Shown here: positions 7,665 through 16,648 of the stretch, piece after piece
Layout of the letters: the number at the start of each line of letters is the position of its first letter
How positions within the stretch are numbered: position 1 is the first letter of the stretch
Source of the DNA: Planctomycetota bacterium
GTDB taxonomy: Bacteria; Planctomycetota; J058; JAJDCP01
Length of the DNA stretch: 64,000 nt
Assembly: GCA_029260765.1 (NCBI GenBank)
Contig: JAJDCP010000070.1
Location: 1 to 64,000, forward strand
Reading direction: 5' to 3'
Made by a program: the position numbers and the translations under genes
The notes under the pieces: model-generated
Database searches by the model: none
Told to the model about the DNA's origin: nothing
Seen by the model: only the letters and a program-made list of their open reading frames with translations

Positions 7665-8633
7665 AGCGTCTTCCCAGGCCGCCAGCGAGCGCGCCAATGC
7701 GGCCGCGGTCTGGAAGCGCTCGTCCGGGTCCTTGCGCAGTAGACGCTCGACGATGGCACGCATCGCTGGCGAGGCCTCGAAGTCCGGCAGCGGATTACAC
7801 AGGTGCTGCTCCATGAACTCCGCCGCTCCGGGTCCGTTGAAGGGCAGCCTGCCGGTCAACAGCTCGAACAGGGCGCAACCCAGACTGTACAGATCCGAGC
7901 GGGGGTCGACACTGCGGCAGTCGTTCCATTGTTCGGGGGAAATGTACCCCGGCGAGCCCATCGCGTCGCCGGCCCCCGTCAAGTCGGTGCCGCTCTCAGC
8001 TTGCCACGCCTTGGCCACGCCGAAGTCCGTGATCTTCAACCTGCCCTTGAGGTCGAGCAGCAGATTTCCTGGCTTGATGTCCCGATGGACAATCCCGGCC
8101 TCCGCCGCCGCAGACAGTCCCTCGGCCAACTGCCGCATCAGTGACGCGGCATGTACCTCGCTCAGCTTGCCGCAGCGGCGCAGCGTGTCGTGCAAAGACC
8201 CCCCAGGCAGGTACTCCATCGCGATGCAGAACACACCCTCTGCCTCGAACAGCTCGTGGATGCGGACGATCTGCGGATGTTCGAGGCGCATCAGCGCGCG
8301 CGCCTCGCGTTGGAACCTGCGGATCAGGTCGGATCGGATCGCCAGCTCGGGATACAAGATCTTGACCGCCAGCTGTGCTCCGTCGGCGATGCGCCGCGCA
8401 CGATGGACGGCCCCCATGGTGCCGCGGCCGAGCAAGGCGCCTATCTCGTACCCGTGCAAGGTCGTACCGATCAGGGCATCGGTGGCCTGCTTGCCACTTG
8501 CGATCTGAGGGAGCAGTGCCTGCGGACGGGCGAGATGCGTCGTGTCGGCTTCCTCTGGGGCCCGCGAAGCACCGCACCTCTTACAGAAGCCCGCGCCCTC
8601 GGGATTGACCTGGGAACACTTCCAACACCGCAC
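7656..8633 (-). CDS. Ser/Thr kinase with N-terminal zinc ribbon
   Basis: Hanks-type kinase, 325 residues, cytoplasmic. The GTG at 8633 is preferred over an upstream in-frame start because AGGAG lies six to seven bases before it and it places a CWKC...CKRC zinc ribbon at the extreme N-terminus. The kinase domain (about residues 55-320) has GRGTMGAVH, an AVKIL lysine, HRDIKPGN (about 183), TDFGVA and GSPGYISPEQ, all intact. No transmembrane helix. Its last nine bases overlap the end of the convergent FHA gene, so the two transcripts are antisense to each other at the 3' ends. Confidence 0.9.
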   Translation of the reverse strand: MRCWKCSQVNPEGAGFCKRCGASRAPEEADTTHLARPQALLPQIASGKQATDALIGTTLHGYEIGALLGRGTMGAVHRARRIADGAQLAVKILYPELAIRSDLIRRFQREARALMRLEHPQIVRIHELFEAEGVFCIAMEYLPGGSLHDTLRRCGKLSEVHAASLMRQLAEGLSAAAEAGIVHRDIKPGNLLLDLKGRLKITDFGVAKAWQAESGTDLTGAGDAMGSPGYISPEQWNDCRSVDPRSDLYSLGCALFELLTGRLPFNGPGAAEFMEQHLCNPLPDFEASPAMRAIVERLLRKDPDERFQTAAALARSLAAWEDASE

Positions 8634-8968
8634 GTCAGCTCCTCGAGATCGATGCACCACGGCTTGAACCGCAAAGTCCTGCGTTGCAGTCGCCTGCACT
8701 CATTCAATCCGGAATTCTAACGATTGCGGTGAGCCGATCCGCAGTTCGACGTCCTGGCTGGGGCGTGGGCTCAAACCGGGACCTTGCACGCTGACGCGGT
8801 AGATGCCAGCAGGTATCCACCAGTGCGAGCCCGAGCAGGATGCCGCTCCGTGTGTCGCGATGCATGTGGGCGTCTCGTCAACGGACCTGTTTGAGAGTAG
8901 AGGCGCAGCGCGGGCTTTGCAAAGGGGTCCCTGCCAGCGGGGAGATCATGGGAGGCCACGGGGAGGAC
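8634..8968. other. Intergenic region without a visible gene
   Basis: These 335 bases lie between the end of the PhoU-APH gene and the start of the zinc-ribbon kinase, both on the minus strand. They must contain the kinase promoter. The AGGAG for the GTG at 8633 is at about 8641-8645. No repeat, tRNA or terminator hairpin was seen. Confidence 0.4.
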
Positions 8969-10606
8969 TCAAACACAGAGGATCTCTTGGGGAATCTCGA
9001 AACTGCCAAGCTTGGCGGGATCACACGCGAGCAAGCGCTCGAGCAGGTAGCGACCGCGCAAGAACATCGACCCGGCCAGCTGCTCGTCGAGTACGAAACG
9101 CGTCGAAGTGACCAAAGAGCGCACAAGCCCGAAGGCCAGGCGCCCGTCGAACTGCGTGTCGCCGGCCTCTTGAGCAAACTCTCTGGCGAGCTTGTGGAAT
9201 TGCTGCACGGTCCAGTGTACGCGCCGTTTGACCCGTGCATCAAAGACCTGCAAGCGCAGGTTCGAGACCAGGAAAACGGAGACATCCTGGGCAAAGTCGG
9301 TCAGCCGCGCGCGATGCAGGTCGATGAAGCGCACGCCCCCATCCCGGTCGAGGATGACGTTGTCTATATTGAAGTCGCCATGGCCGAGCACAGAGAACGG
9401 AGCCTGCAGGCGCTCCTCGAGGACTTGCCCCTGCTCGACAAGCTCGGCGAAAGCGGGCACCGCCAGGCCGCACAGGGCCGTCGCCGGTGCTGCGTACTCG
9501 CTGTGCACTGCGTAGACATCCGGCAACCGCCGGGCGAGTTGCTCGAGAAAACCACTCTGTTGGGGAGCATCGACGCGGGTCTTGCGCCAGATCTGGTTCA
9601 GCGTCTCGACGATAGAGGTCAGCGCCACCTCCAGCTCCTGCTGTCGGGCGCTGAGCAGGATCGCTTCAAAGGTACGGCCGGGCAGATACTCATAGAGGAT
9701 GGCGCCACTGTCACCGTCGGAGCGGAACGAGAAGACCCGCGGCGCCAAACCCGGGACCAGGCGGTTCCAGCGCTCGATGCCCTCTTTCTCTTCGAGCAGC
9801 TTCTCGCTGCGGCCTTCTTTGAACACCGCCGGAGCCCGGTCATCCGCTGCCCGGGCTGGACTGCTCACCCGCGCGATCAAACATCCTGAGCGGGTCTCAC
9901 CGAAACCCTTGAGCGTTACGTCTTTGAGCGGCTCGCTCGGATCGACGTCGGCCAGCGCTTGGAGCTGCTCGATCTTGACGGCTTTGCCGAGGCATGCGCT
10001 GGCGATGGCCTCTCCGATGTTCAACAGCGAGTCGCCCATGCGCTCAAAGTAGTGCGAGATGAACAACAGCGTGACGAGACTCTGCGACTGGTCAGTGTTC
10101 TCCAGGTCTTCGAGAATCCTGCGGAAAACCTGACTGTAGAGCCGATCGAGTTTCGATTCGGTGCGGCAGATTTTCAGCGCCGTCTTCACATCCCGGGCGA
10201 ACAGCGCCTGCTCGATCAGGGCCATGCCCTCGACGACCAACTCGAGGAAAGCCTGCAAATCCAGCTCCCTCAGAGCCTCGGGCTCTTCGAGATAGCCAAC
10301 CTGGGCGATGATGCTCTCGCAGAAGTCGGCGATGCGCTCGAGATTGACCGCCACGACCTCGGCGGTCTTCAGAAAGTCGATGGTCCAGCTCTCGTCCGGG
10401 GAAAGCGCAAAACAGCGCTTCTGGATGAACGACTTGAGGTTGTCTATGTAGTCGTCCCGTGCCAGCACGCTCTGCAGCAGGCGCTCGGACGGATCACGCA
10501 GGTAGACGCCGGTGCGGTCCAGCTGTTTCCGGACCTCGACAATCAAGAAACGCAGGTTGGCTTCGATGCTGTGATGGCCGGGCATGCTCTTCTCGGTACT
10601 ACTCAC
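8969..10606 (-). CDS. PhoU-like domain fused to APH-type phosphotransferase
   Basis: 545 residues. Residues about 15-225 form a helical PhoU/DUF47-like region (for example HYFERMGDSLLNIGEA). Residues about 235-520 are an aminoglycoside/choline-kinase-like (APH) fold with LGHGDFNIDNV (about 405) as the catalytic loop and FIDLHRA as the metal-binding motif. APH enzymes phosphorylate small molecules or proteins with ATP; the substrate is unknown. The start is a GTG whose GTGA overlaps the stop of the upstream metallophosphoesterase gene, so the two are translationally coupled. With the next two genes it makes a kinase/phosphatase set. Confidence 0.85.
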   Translation of the reverse strand: MSSTEKSMPGHHSIEANLRFLIVEVRKQLDRTGVYLRDPSERLLQSVLARDDYIDNLKSFIQKRCFALSPDESWTIDFLKTAEVVAVNLERIADFCESIIAQVGYLEEPEALRELDLQAFLELVVEGMALIEQALFARDVKTALKICRTESKLDRLYSQVFRRILEDLENTDQSQSLVTLLFISHYFERMGDSLLNIGEAIASACLGKAVKIEQLQALADVDPSEPLKDVTLKGFGETRSGCLIARVSSPARAADDRAPAVFKEGRSEKLLEEKEGIERWNRLVPGLAPRVFSFRSDGDSGAILYEYLPGRTFEAILLSARQQELEVALTSIVETLNQIWRKTRVDAPQQSGFLEQLARRLPDVYAVHSEYAAPATALCGLAVPAFAELVEQGQVLEERLQAPFSVLGHGDFNIDNVILDRDGGVRFIDLHRARLTDFAQDVSVFLVSNLRLQVFDARVKRRVHWTVQQFHKLAREFAQEAGDTQFDGRLAFGLVRSLVTSTRFVLDEQLAGSMFLRGRYLLERLLACDPAKLGSFEIPQEILCV

Positions 10607-11946
10607 GCCTTGCTCAGGGCGCCGCCGAGGCGTGCGGGGTCAAAGACCTTGATGTAGGGATGATCGGTGCTGACCCCCAGAACCCGGCCGTCGGGCTCGA
10701 AGATGGTGACCGCCCCTCCGGGACCAGACAGCCCCTCGCGACGCCGGGTATTGCGGTCGACCGAAGCGTCGCATTCAAAGTTGAGGATGCCTCGGCGCAT
10801 CACCAGGCGCTGGCCGGCGAGGATATTCTTGTGCCCATGGACGATCGCGAAGATGCCGGCCCGATGCAGATCAGCGACCCCTTTGCCGGTCAAGGGAAGA
10901 TCGAAGCTGCGGTACTTGGTGCGGAAGGTGTTGCCGACCGGGCCATGGTACAGCGCAAACAAGTCGTTCTGGAGCAGATGGCGGAACCAGCTGTTGAGAC
11001 CCGCAGACCCTTCGGTGGCCAGGACTGCGGCCGTGGTGTCGTCGACCCCGCCATGGATGAATAGATACGAGCCACAGCGGTAGGCCAGCTGCATGCGCTC
11101 GAAGAACCAGGCAAACTCGCCGTCTGGTTCGAGAAAGAGCTTCTGACACTGGACGGCGGCCGCATGCAACATCCCCAGGCTGATCCCCATGCGGGCGCAG
11201 CGCTCATCGATCTCGCGCACCTTCTCGCGGATCCGGACCAGCTCTTTCTGCAGCTTGTCGGGATGGATCAGGTCTCCGGCGACGTTGGGAAAATGGGCGT
11301 ACCAGGCTGGGTCGGGAAAGACCCGCCTGTGCACTTCTTCGTCGCTGAGATACTCGCAAGAACGACCACGCAGATACTCGTCATAGACTTCGCGGAACAA
11401 GGTCGCCGATTTTCCGCCCAGCCGCACGAACAGGTGGGCCAGCCGTGTCTCTTTGTTGCCGAGCCGAGCCAGACCCAGGTAGGTACGAAGATCGTGGTTG
11501 CCTGCCAGAATGACCACCTCAGCGCCACGGTCGATCAGAGACTTCAACGCTCGAAGCATGCGCAGATTGCTCGGCCCCTTGTCAAAGCAGTCGCCACCGA
11601 TCACGAAACGCGCCGTGCGGCCCGCCGCCGTCAGCTCGAAGTCATGGTCTTCCGGTCCGGTTCTGTGGACCCCTCCCGAAGCGTGCAAAGAGAGCAGAAA
11701 GGCATCAGCGTCCGCGTGTAGATCGCAGAAGAAGTACAACAAACCTCCGCGCCAAACCCAGGGCTTGCCGACCAGATAGTCGACACCCTGCTCGCGGGTC
11801 AGCGCATCCTCGACGTCGGCCTGGAGCGCGTCGGCGGGCGGCCAGGCTTGCTCGAGACGGGGAAGCGCGTTGTGCGGACTTTTCGAGTCGGCACTGCGCG
11901 AGTCCGCACTGCTCGGCACCAAAGACACCTCCCTCGATAGCCTCAT
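10603..11946 (-). CDS. Calcineurin-like metallophosphoesterase
   Basis: 447 residues. Two-metal phosphoesterase motifs appear in order: CDLHAD (Asp75, His77), GGDCFDKG (Asp119, Asp122), AGNHD (Asn150, His151), then LFIHGG and IVHGHKN. It is larger than bacterial PrpA-type phosphatases because of a helical insert of about 120 residues between GNHD and the HGG motif. The N-terminal 45 residues are disordered and Ser/Ala rich. The start is ATG 11946 with GAGGTGG, eight bases after the stop of the histidine-phosphatase gene; the stop overlaps the PhoU-APH start. It may dephosphorylate the product or target of that kinase (inference). Confidence 0.87.
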   Translation of the reverse strand: MRLSREVSLVPSSADSRSADSKSPHNALPRLEQAWPPADALQADVEDALTREQGVDYLVGKPWVWRGGLLYFFCDLHADADAFLLSLHASGGVHRTGPEDHDFELTAAGRTARFVIGGDCFDKGPSNLRMLRALKSLIDRGAEVVILAGNHDLRTYLGLARLGNKETRLAHLFVRLGGKSATLFREVYDEYLRGRSCEYLSDEEVHRRVFPDPAWYAHFPNVAGDLIHPDKLQKELVRIREKVREIDERCARMGISLGMLHAAAVQCQKLFLEPDGEFAWFFERMQLAYRCGSYLFIHGGVDDTTAAVLATEGSAGLNSWFRHLLQNDLFALYHGPVGNTFRTKYRSFDLPLTGKGVADLHRAGIFAIVHGHKNILAGQRLVMRRGILNFECDASVDRNTRRREGLSGPGGAVTIFEPDGRVLGVSTDHPYIKVFDPARLGGALSKA

Positions 11947-11953
11947 GGCCACC

Positions 11954-12655
11954 TCAATCCATGGTCTGCGAGCGTTCGCGCATCTTCCAGTCTCCAGCCA
12001 CGTGCCGCCAGGGGCCGTCGGCCTGCCACGCCCAGATGATCGGAACACAATGGAACATGGAACGCGCCTGGATGTCGTCCAGTCCAAGCAAGCCGAGATG
12101 GTAGGCCGCGTGCCGCAAAGCTGCGCCGTGCCCGACCACGATCCTCAAAGTCGGCTCGCTGCACTGCGAAGCCAGCGCCGCCAAAGAGCTCTGTAGATGC
12201 TCAGCAACCCGTGCGCCCGCCTCAAGCAACGATTCCGCACCCGGCAGGGGCAACTTGAACTCGCTGCGGGCTTTCCAGCCCTCCGTAAGATCGGGGAAAC
12301 GTGGATCGCGGGCGATCACGCGGGCGATCTCGTCAAGGCTGAGGTTGGCCGCGCTGCCAAGCCCCCGCTCGCAGAGCGCATCGAACTCCTGGACCTCGAA
12401 CGCCCGCCCGGAGATCTCTGCGAGCTGCGCCGCGATCACCTGAGCGGTCTCCCAAGCTCGGAGCAGGGTGGAGGTATGGATCGCGGCATCGACGCGCCAC
12501 CCCTCGGCCTCGGCCCGGGCCAGCAACTCTCCGGCCACGCGGCGCGAGCCCGCGCAGCCCAACTCGGTCAAGGGATGCGGCAAATGTGCGCTGGGAACTC
12601 CGGCCGGCTGGTGGTACTGCCCATGGCGGAGGATCGCTACCAAGACCTCTGCCAC
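11954..12655 (-). CDS. Histidine phosphatase (SixA/PGAM family)
   Basis: 233 residues, cytoplasmic. Catalytic RHGQ (His11) sits at the N-terminus, a central acidic E-R-G loop follows, and VVGHGAALR supplies the second His, so the phosphohistidine mechanism looks intact. The GTG at 12655 is chosen because AAAGGAA precedes it at good spacing and the resulting MAEVLVAILRHGQ matches family N-termini; an ATG at 12676 lacks a ribosome-binding site. It is first gene of a tight operon with the metallophosphoesterase and PhoU-APH genes, and divergent from the DHOR gene. Confidence 0.87.
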   Translation of the reverse strand: MAEVLVAILRHGQYHQPAGVPSAHLPHPLTELGCAGSRRVAGELLARAEAEGWRVDAAIHTSTLLRAWETAQVIAAQLAEISGRAFEVQEFDALCERGLGSAANLSLDEIARVIARDPRFPDLTEGWKARSEFKLPLPGAESLLEAGARVAEHLQSSLAALASQCSEPTLRIVVGHGAALRHAAYHLGLLGLDDIQARSMFHCVPIIWAWQADGPWRHVAGDWKMRERSQTMD

Positions 12656-12815
12656 GTCCGTTCCTTTCCCGAGCATGCGCAATACACTGTCGCCATTCTG
12701 TGTCCCCCAGCCCGAGGCATCAAGGCATTTGCACCAGGTGGTAGACGCGCTTGCCCGGGACAGGCGAGGATGGGTATGCTGGCGGAATTCCCTGCCCGCC
12801 TTTGGAGGACCGCAC

Positions 12816-15137
12816 GTGCGCGCAGCAACACTGTTCAAGGGCCTCGGGCTAGCCGCTCTGCTCTGCCTGGCTTCCTGTGATTCCTCCAGCTCTTCTTCGG
12901 GCGGAAGCCAGCCTGAGCTGGGCCAACCCGCCTCCTACGCGACCCCGTCAGAGCTGGCGGCCTTCGAGCGGGGGCAGCAGATCGCGCTGCGCCAGTTCCG
13001 CGCAGAGGATGGTCTCGGACCCGAATTCAACGTGTCATCCTGCGCCGCGTGCCACGAGAAGCCCGTGACGGGCGGCTCCGCAGGGCTGTACCGCAATTTC
13101 CTGCTGGTCGGAGATACCAGCCCTGGCGTGTTCAAAGCCACCGGCACTGGCGGCGTGCAACCGCAATTCAGCCTGCACAGCAGCACACGGGTGGCGAGCG
13201 ATTCGCTGACCAACCTGCACGCCACCCGCAATCCGATTGCCTTCTTCGGAGCGGGGTTGCTGGCCGAGATCGAGGACCTCGAGATCTTGAGCAGGGTCGA
13301 CGAGAGCGATGCCGATGGAGACGGCATCAGCGGGCGCGTCAACTATGAGGATGGCGTACTGGCGCGCTTCGGCCGCAAGGCCCAGGCGGCCACGATTGAA
13401 GGCTTCGTGCGCGGCCCCCTCTTCAACCACCTCGGCATCACCAGCGCGCCGCTCTCCGCCGCCCGCAGGATGCAGCTGCCACTGATGGCAGAGGCGGACA
13501 CGCGGCCTCTGCTCGACCGCTTGCTCTTCGAGGTAGCCTACGCACAGTCTTCTTCCCCAGCCAACGCTTCGACTGTCGACAACGATGGCGTGCCCGATCC
13601 CGAGCTGAGCGAGCAGGAGCTGTTTGACCTGGTCTCGTTCGTCCTTCTGCTCGCAGCCCCCGAGCCCGACGCCTTGAGCGCCGACGCGGAGCACGGCGAG
13701 CAGCTTTTCAGCCAGATCGGCTGCGCTGCCTGCCATGTGCCGGAGCTCGACGGCCCGCGCGGCCCCGTCGGCGCATACACAGACCTGCTGCTACACGACA
13801 TGGGAAGCGGCCTGGCGGACGGCGTGGAGATGGGCGACGCCCTGGGCTCGGAGTTCCGCACCCAGCCGTTGTGGGGAGTCGTGGCCGTCGGGCCTTGGCT
13901 GCATGACGGGCGAGCTGCCAGCCTCGATGAGGCCATCCGGCTGCACGCTGGCGAAGCGCAAGCTGCCCGCGACGCCTTCGTGGCCCTGAACGCGAGTGAG
14001 CAGGGCCAGCTTATCAGCTTTCTCGAGGCGCTCGGAGGCAAGAGCCAACGCAGCGCCGGGCTGGTACCTCCCGGCGCGCCAGTGCTTGCGGCGGACAGCT
14101 ATGGTGGTCCTGCGGGCAGCCTGGATGCAGCCGAGAGCGCGCGTTTTGAGCGCGGGCGAGCCGCTTTCGACCGCGATTTTCCAGCCGCTGAGGGGCTGGG
14201 CGAAGTCTTCAATGGGGACAGCTGCCGTGCGTGCCACTTCCTGCCCGAGATCGGTGGAGCGGGCCCGATCGATGTCAACGTGATGCGGCACGGCAGCGTC
14301 AACGCGATGACCTTCATCGAGCCGGCCATCGGCACGATCATCCACCGACACGCGGTGGCGCCCGACGAGCGGGCCGAAGACTTCAGCGCGACATCCGACA
14401 CTTTCTACGAGATGCGGCAGACCCCCTCGGTGTTCGGGTTGGGGCTGGTCGAGCAGATCCCGGCCGCCAGCATCGTGGCAGGCGAAGACCCGGCAGATAC
14501 GGATGGGGACGGCGTCTCAGGCCGCGCCCATATGCTCGCCGACGGCAGGCTCGGGCGGTTCGGCTGGAAGGCGCAAGTCCCCAGCCTGCAAGAGTTCGCA
14601 CGCGACGCCTTCGGCGCCGAGCTCGGCATCAGCGTGCCCGCAGAAGCGGGGCAGACCTTTGGCTTCGGCAGCGACGGCGATGGTCGGGCCGACCCCGAGA
14701 TCGGTCTTACAGAGCTGCAGGATCTGGTGTTTTTCATGCAGCAGCTGGCGCGTCCTCCGCGCAGCAGCTCTGACCAGGGCGCCGAGCTTGCCGGCGAGGC
14801 GATGTTCGGGACGGTGGGTTGCGCGGACTGCCACACCCCTTCACTGGCTCTGGCCGATGGCACTCCTGTGCCCCTGTTCAGCGACCTGCTATTGCACGAT
14901 GTCGCCGTCCCGGGCAGCCTGGGTATCGTCGACGGCGACGCGAGCATGACCGAGTTCCGCACTCCTCCGCTCTGGGGCCTGGCCACCAGCGCTCCGTACT
15001 TTCATGACGGCCGCTCCGACAGCATCGAGGACGCCGTGTTGCGGCACGACGGCGAGGCGCTCGCAGCACGCACCGCCTACCAGGCTTTGAGTGCCGGCGA
15101 GCGGTCACAGCTGCTGGCCTTCTTGCGCTCGCTGTGA
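12816..15137 (+). CDS. Tandem DHOR-type tetrahaem lipoprotein
   Basis: 773-residue lipoprotein with two tandem copies of a di-haem oxidoreductase (DHOR, PF06537-like) unit. Each has two c-type haem sites: CAACH at about 76 and 303, CRACH at about 470, CADCH at about 669. Each copy ends with the family motif LWG-x5-PWLHDGRA / PYFHDGRS. It is probably exposed in the periplasm or on the outer membrane for electron transfer or peroxidase-like chemistry. The start is GTG 12816 after GGAGG (12804-12808). The signal peptide ends at lipobox LASC, followed by a Ser-rich tether. The usual family member has one unit. Confidence 0.88.
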   Translation: MRAATLFKGLGLAALLCLASCDSSSSSSGGSQPELGQPASYATPSELAAFERGQQIALRQFRAEDGLGPEFNVSSCAACHEKPVTGGSAGLYRNFLLVGDTSPGVFKATGTGGVQPQFSLHSSTRVASDSLTNLHATRNPIAFFGAGLLAEIEDLEILSRVDESDADGDGISGRVNYEDGVLARFGRKAQAATIEGFVRGPLFNHLGITSAPLSAARRMQLPLMAEADTRPLLDRLLFEVAYAQSSSPANASTVDNDGVPDPELSEQELFDLVSFVLLLAAPEPDALSADAEHGEQLFSQIGCAACHVPELDGPRGPVGAYTDLLLHDMGSGLADGVEMGDALGSEFRTQPLWGVVAVGPWLHDGRAASLDEAIRLHAGEAQAARDAFVALNASEQGQLISFLEALGGKSQRSAGLVPPGAPVLAADSYGGPAGSLDAAESARFERGRAAFDRDFPAAEGLGEVFNGDSCRACHFLPEIGGAGPIDVNVMRHGSVNAMTFIEPAIGTIIHRHAVAPDERAEDFSATSDTFYEMRQTPSVFGLGLVEQIPAASIVAGEDPADTDGDGVSGRAHMLADGRLGRFGWKAQVPSLQEFARDAFGAELGISVPAEAGQTFGFGSDGDGRADPEIGLTELQDLVFFMQQLARPPRSSSDQGAELAGEAMFGTVGCADCHTPSLALADGTPVPLFSDLLLHDVAVPGSLGIVDGDASMTEFRTPPLWGLATSAPYFHDGRSDSIEDAVLRHDGEALAARTAYQALSAGERSQLLAFLRSL

Positions 15138-15225
15138 ACGCCGGCACGAAACGGGAGGCTATGCCTGGCCCCCCGAGAGCGAAGGGATTAGACTAGGCCA
15201 AAGTCGTGTCCGCCAGGAGAGCCCC

Positions 15226-16647
15226 ATGATCGCCAAGCTGAAGACCATCTTCCGCGAGATCGCGCCCGACAGTGGCTTCTGTAGCCTGCGCGTGGTGCGT
15301 GAACAATCCGAGCTGCTCTGCGTACGCAGAAAGGTGGCCGAGCCGCTCAAGACGGGCGACGATTGCGGTGCGATGTTCACCGTGATCAGCGAGGGCGGGT
15401 ACGGCTATGCCGCGACCAGCGACCTGAGCCGCGCCGGACTCGAGCGCGCCCTGGCCCAAGCGCAGCATTGGGCTGAGGTCTCCCGCGGGCGGCTGGTTTT
15501 CGAACCGCTGGGCTTCGAGCACCCCTCGGGCAGCTATGCCAGCCGGGTTGAAATTCCCTGGGTCGAGCTGTCGCTGAAGGAGAAATACGCACGGCTCCAC
15601 GAGCAGGTGGCGCGGCTGAAGACCGACGACCGCATCGTCCACTGGGAAGGTCGCCTGTGGTACACCGACGTGTCGAGCTGGTACCTGACCAATCAGGGGG
15701 GCGAGGTTGAGCAGCGCCAGTTCTGTCTGGCTCCAGACCTCAAAGTGGTCGCCTATGCTGACGGCGAAACCCAACGGCGCAGCCTGGGCGCTCCCGTCCG
15801 TCAGGGTGGCCTCGAGATCCTGGCCGAGGTCGGATTCGACTCCGATGCGCCGCGCTTGGCCGAGCAAGCCCTCGAGCTGCTCTGCGCGCCGAATTGTCCG
15901 ACGGGATCCACTGACCTGGTGCTCGACGGAAACCAGATGGTGCTGCAGATCCACGAGTCGATCGGGCACCCACTCGAGGTCGATCGGATTCTCGGCGACG
16001 AGCGCAACTACGCCGGCACCAGCTTCGTCACGCCGGAGATGTTCGGCAGCTACCAATACGGCAGCGAGTTGCTGAACATCAGCTTCGATCCCCAGCGTCC
16101 GGGTGAGCTGGCCAGCTACAGTTTCGACGACGACGGCAGCCCCGCAAGCAAGCAGTTCATCATCGAGAAGGGCACACTGGTGCGCGGCCTGGGCGGCCAC
16201 ATCTCGCAGAGGCGCTCCGGACTGCCGGGAGTCGCGAACTCGCGGGCATGCTCATGGAACCGGCCACCGATCGACCGCATGGCCAATCTGAACCTCGAGC
16301 TCGGGGACAGCAGCTTCGACGCGCTGATCGCCGACGTCGAATCAGGCGTATATATGGAGACCAACTGCTCCTGGTCGATCGACGACTCGCGCAACAAGTT
16401 CCAGTTTGGCTGTGAGTACGGAAGGCTGATCGAGAACGGCAAGCTCGCTGGGGTCGTAAAGAATAGCAACTACCGGGGTATCTCGGCATCGTTCTGGCGC
16501 AACCTCAAGCGTGTCGGCGATGCGAGCACGCAGATCGTTGCGGGTACTCCCTTCTGTGGCAAGGGTGAGCCGAATCAATGCGTACGCGTCGGGCACGCGA
16601 CGCCGGCTTGTTTGTTCACAGGCGTCGAAGTCTTTGGAGGAGAGTGA
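15226..16647 (+). CDS. tldD: TldD-family metalloprotease
   Basis: 473 residues, TldD subunit of the TldD/TldE (PmbA) zinc protease, which degrades unfolded peptides and matures some RiPPs and CcdA-like proteins. The active-site HExxxH is seen as IHESIGHPLEVD (about residue 243) with the downstream G-A-N-S-R-x5-RPPIDRM-like region. AGGAGA precedes the ATG at 15226. The next gene starts one base after its stop and encodes the partner subunit. No RiPP precursor is visible nearby. Confidence 0.9.
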   Translation: MIAKLKTIFREIAPDSGFCSLRVVREQSELLCVRRKVAEPLKTGDDCGAMFTVISEGGYGYAATSDLSRAGLERALAQAQHWAEVSRGRLVFEPLGFEHPSGSYASRVEIPWVELSLKEKYARLHEQVARLKTDDRIVHWEGRLWYTDVSSWYLTNQGGEVEQRQFCLAPDLKVVAYADGETQRRSLGAPVRQGGLEILAEVGFDSDAPRLAEQALELLCAPNCPTGSTDLVLDGNQMVLQIHESIGHPLEVDRILGDERNYAGTSFVTPEMFGSYQYGSELLNISFDPQRPGELASYSFDDDGSPASKQFIIEKGTLVRGLGGHISQRRSGLPGVANSRACSWNRPPIDRMANLNLELGDSSFDALIADVESGVYMETNCSWSIDDSRNKFQFGCEYGRLIENGKLAGVVKNSNYRGISASFWRNLKRVGDASTQIVAGTPFCGKGEPNQCVRVGHATPACLFTGVEVFGGE

Positions 16648-16648
16648 G

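Noticed and set aside
8712..8960. Possible small gene or tRNA in the gap before the zinc-ribbon kinase
   Set aside because: No cloverleaf, ribosome-binding site or coding bias was seen.
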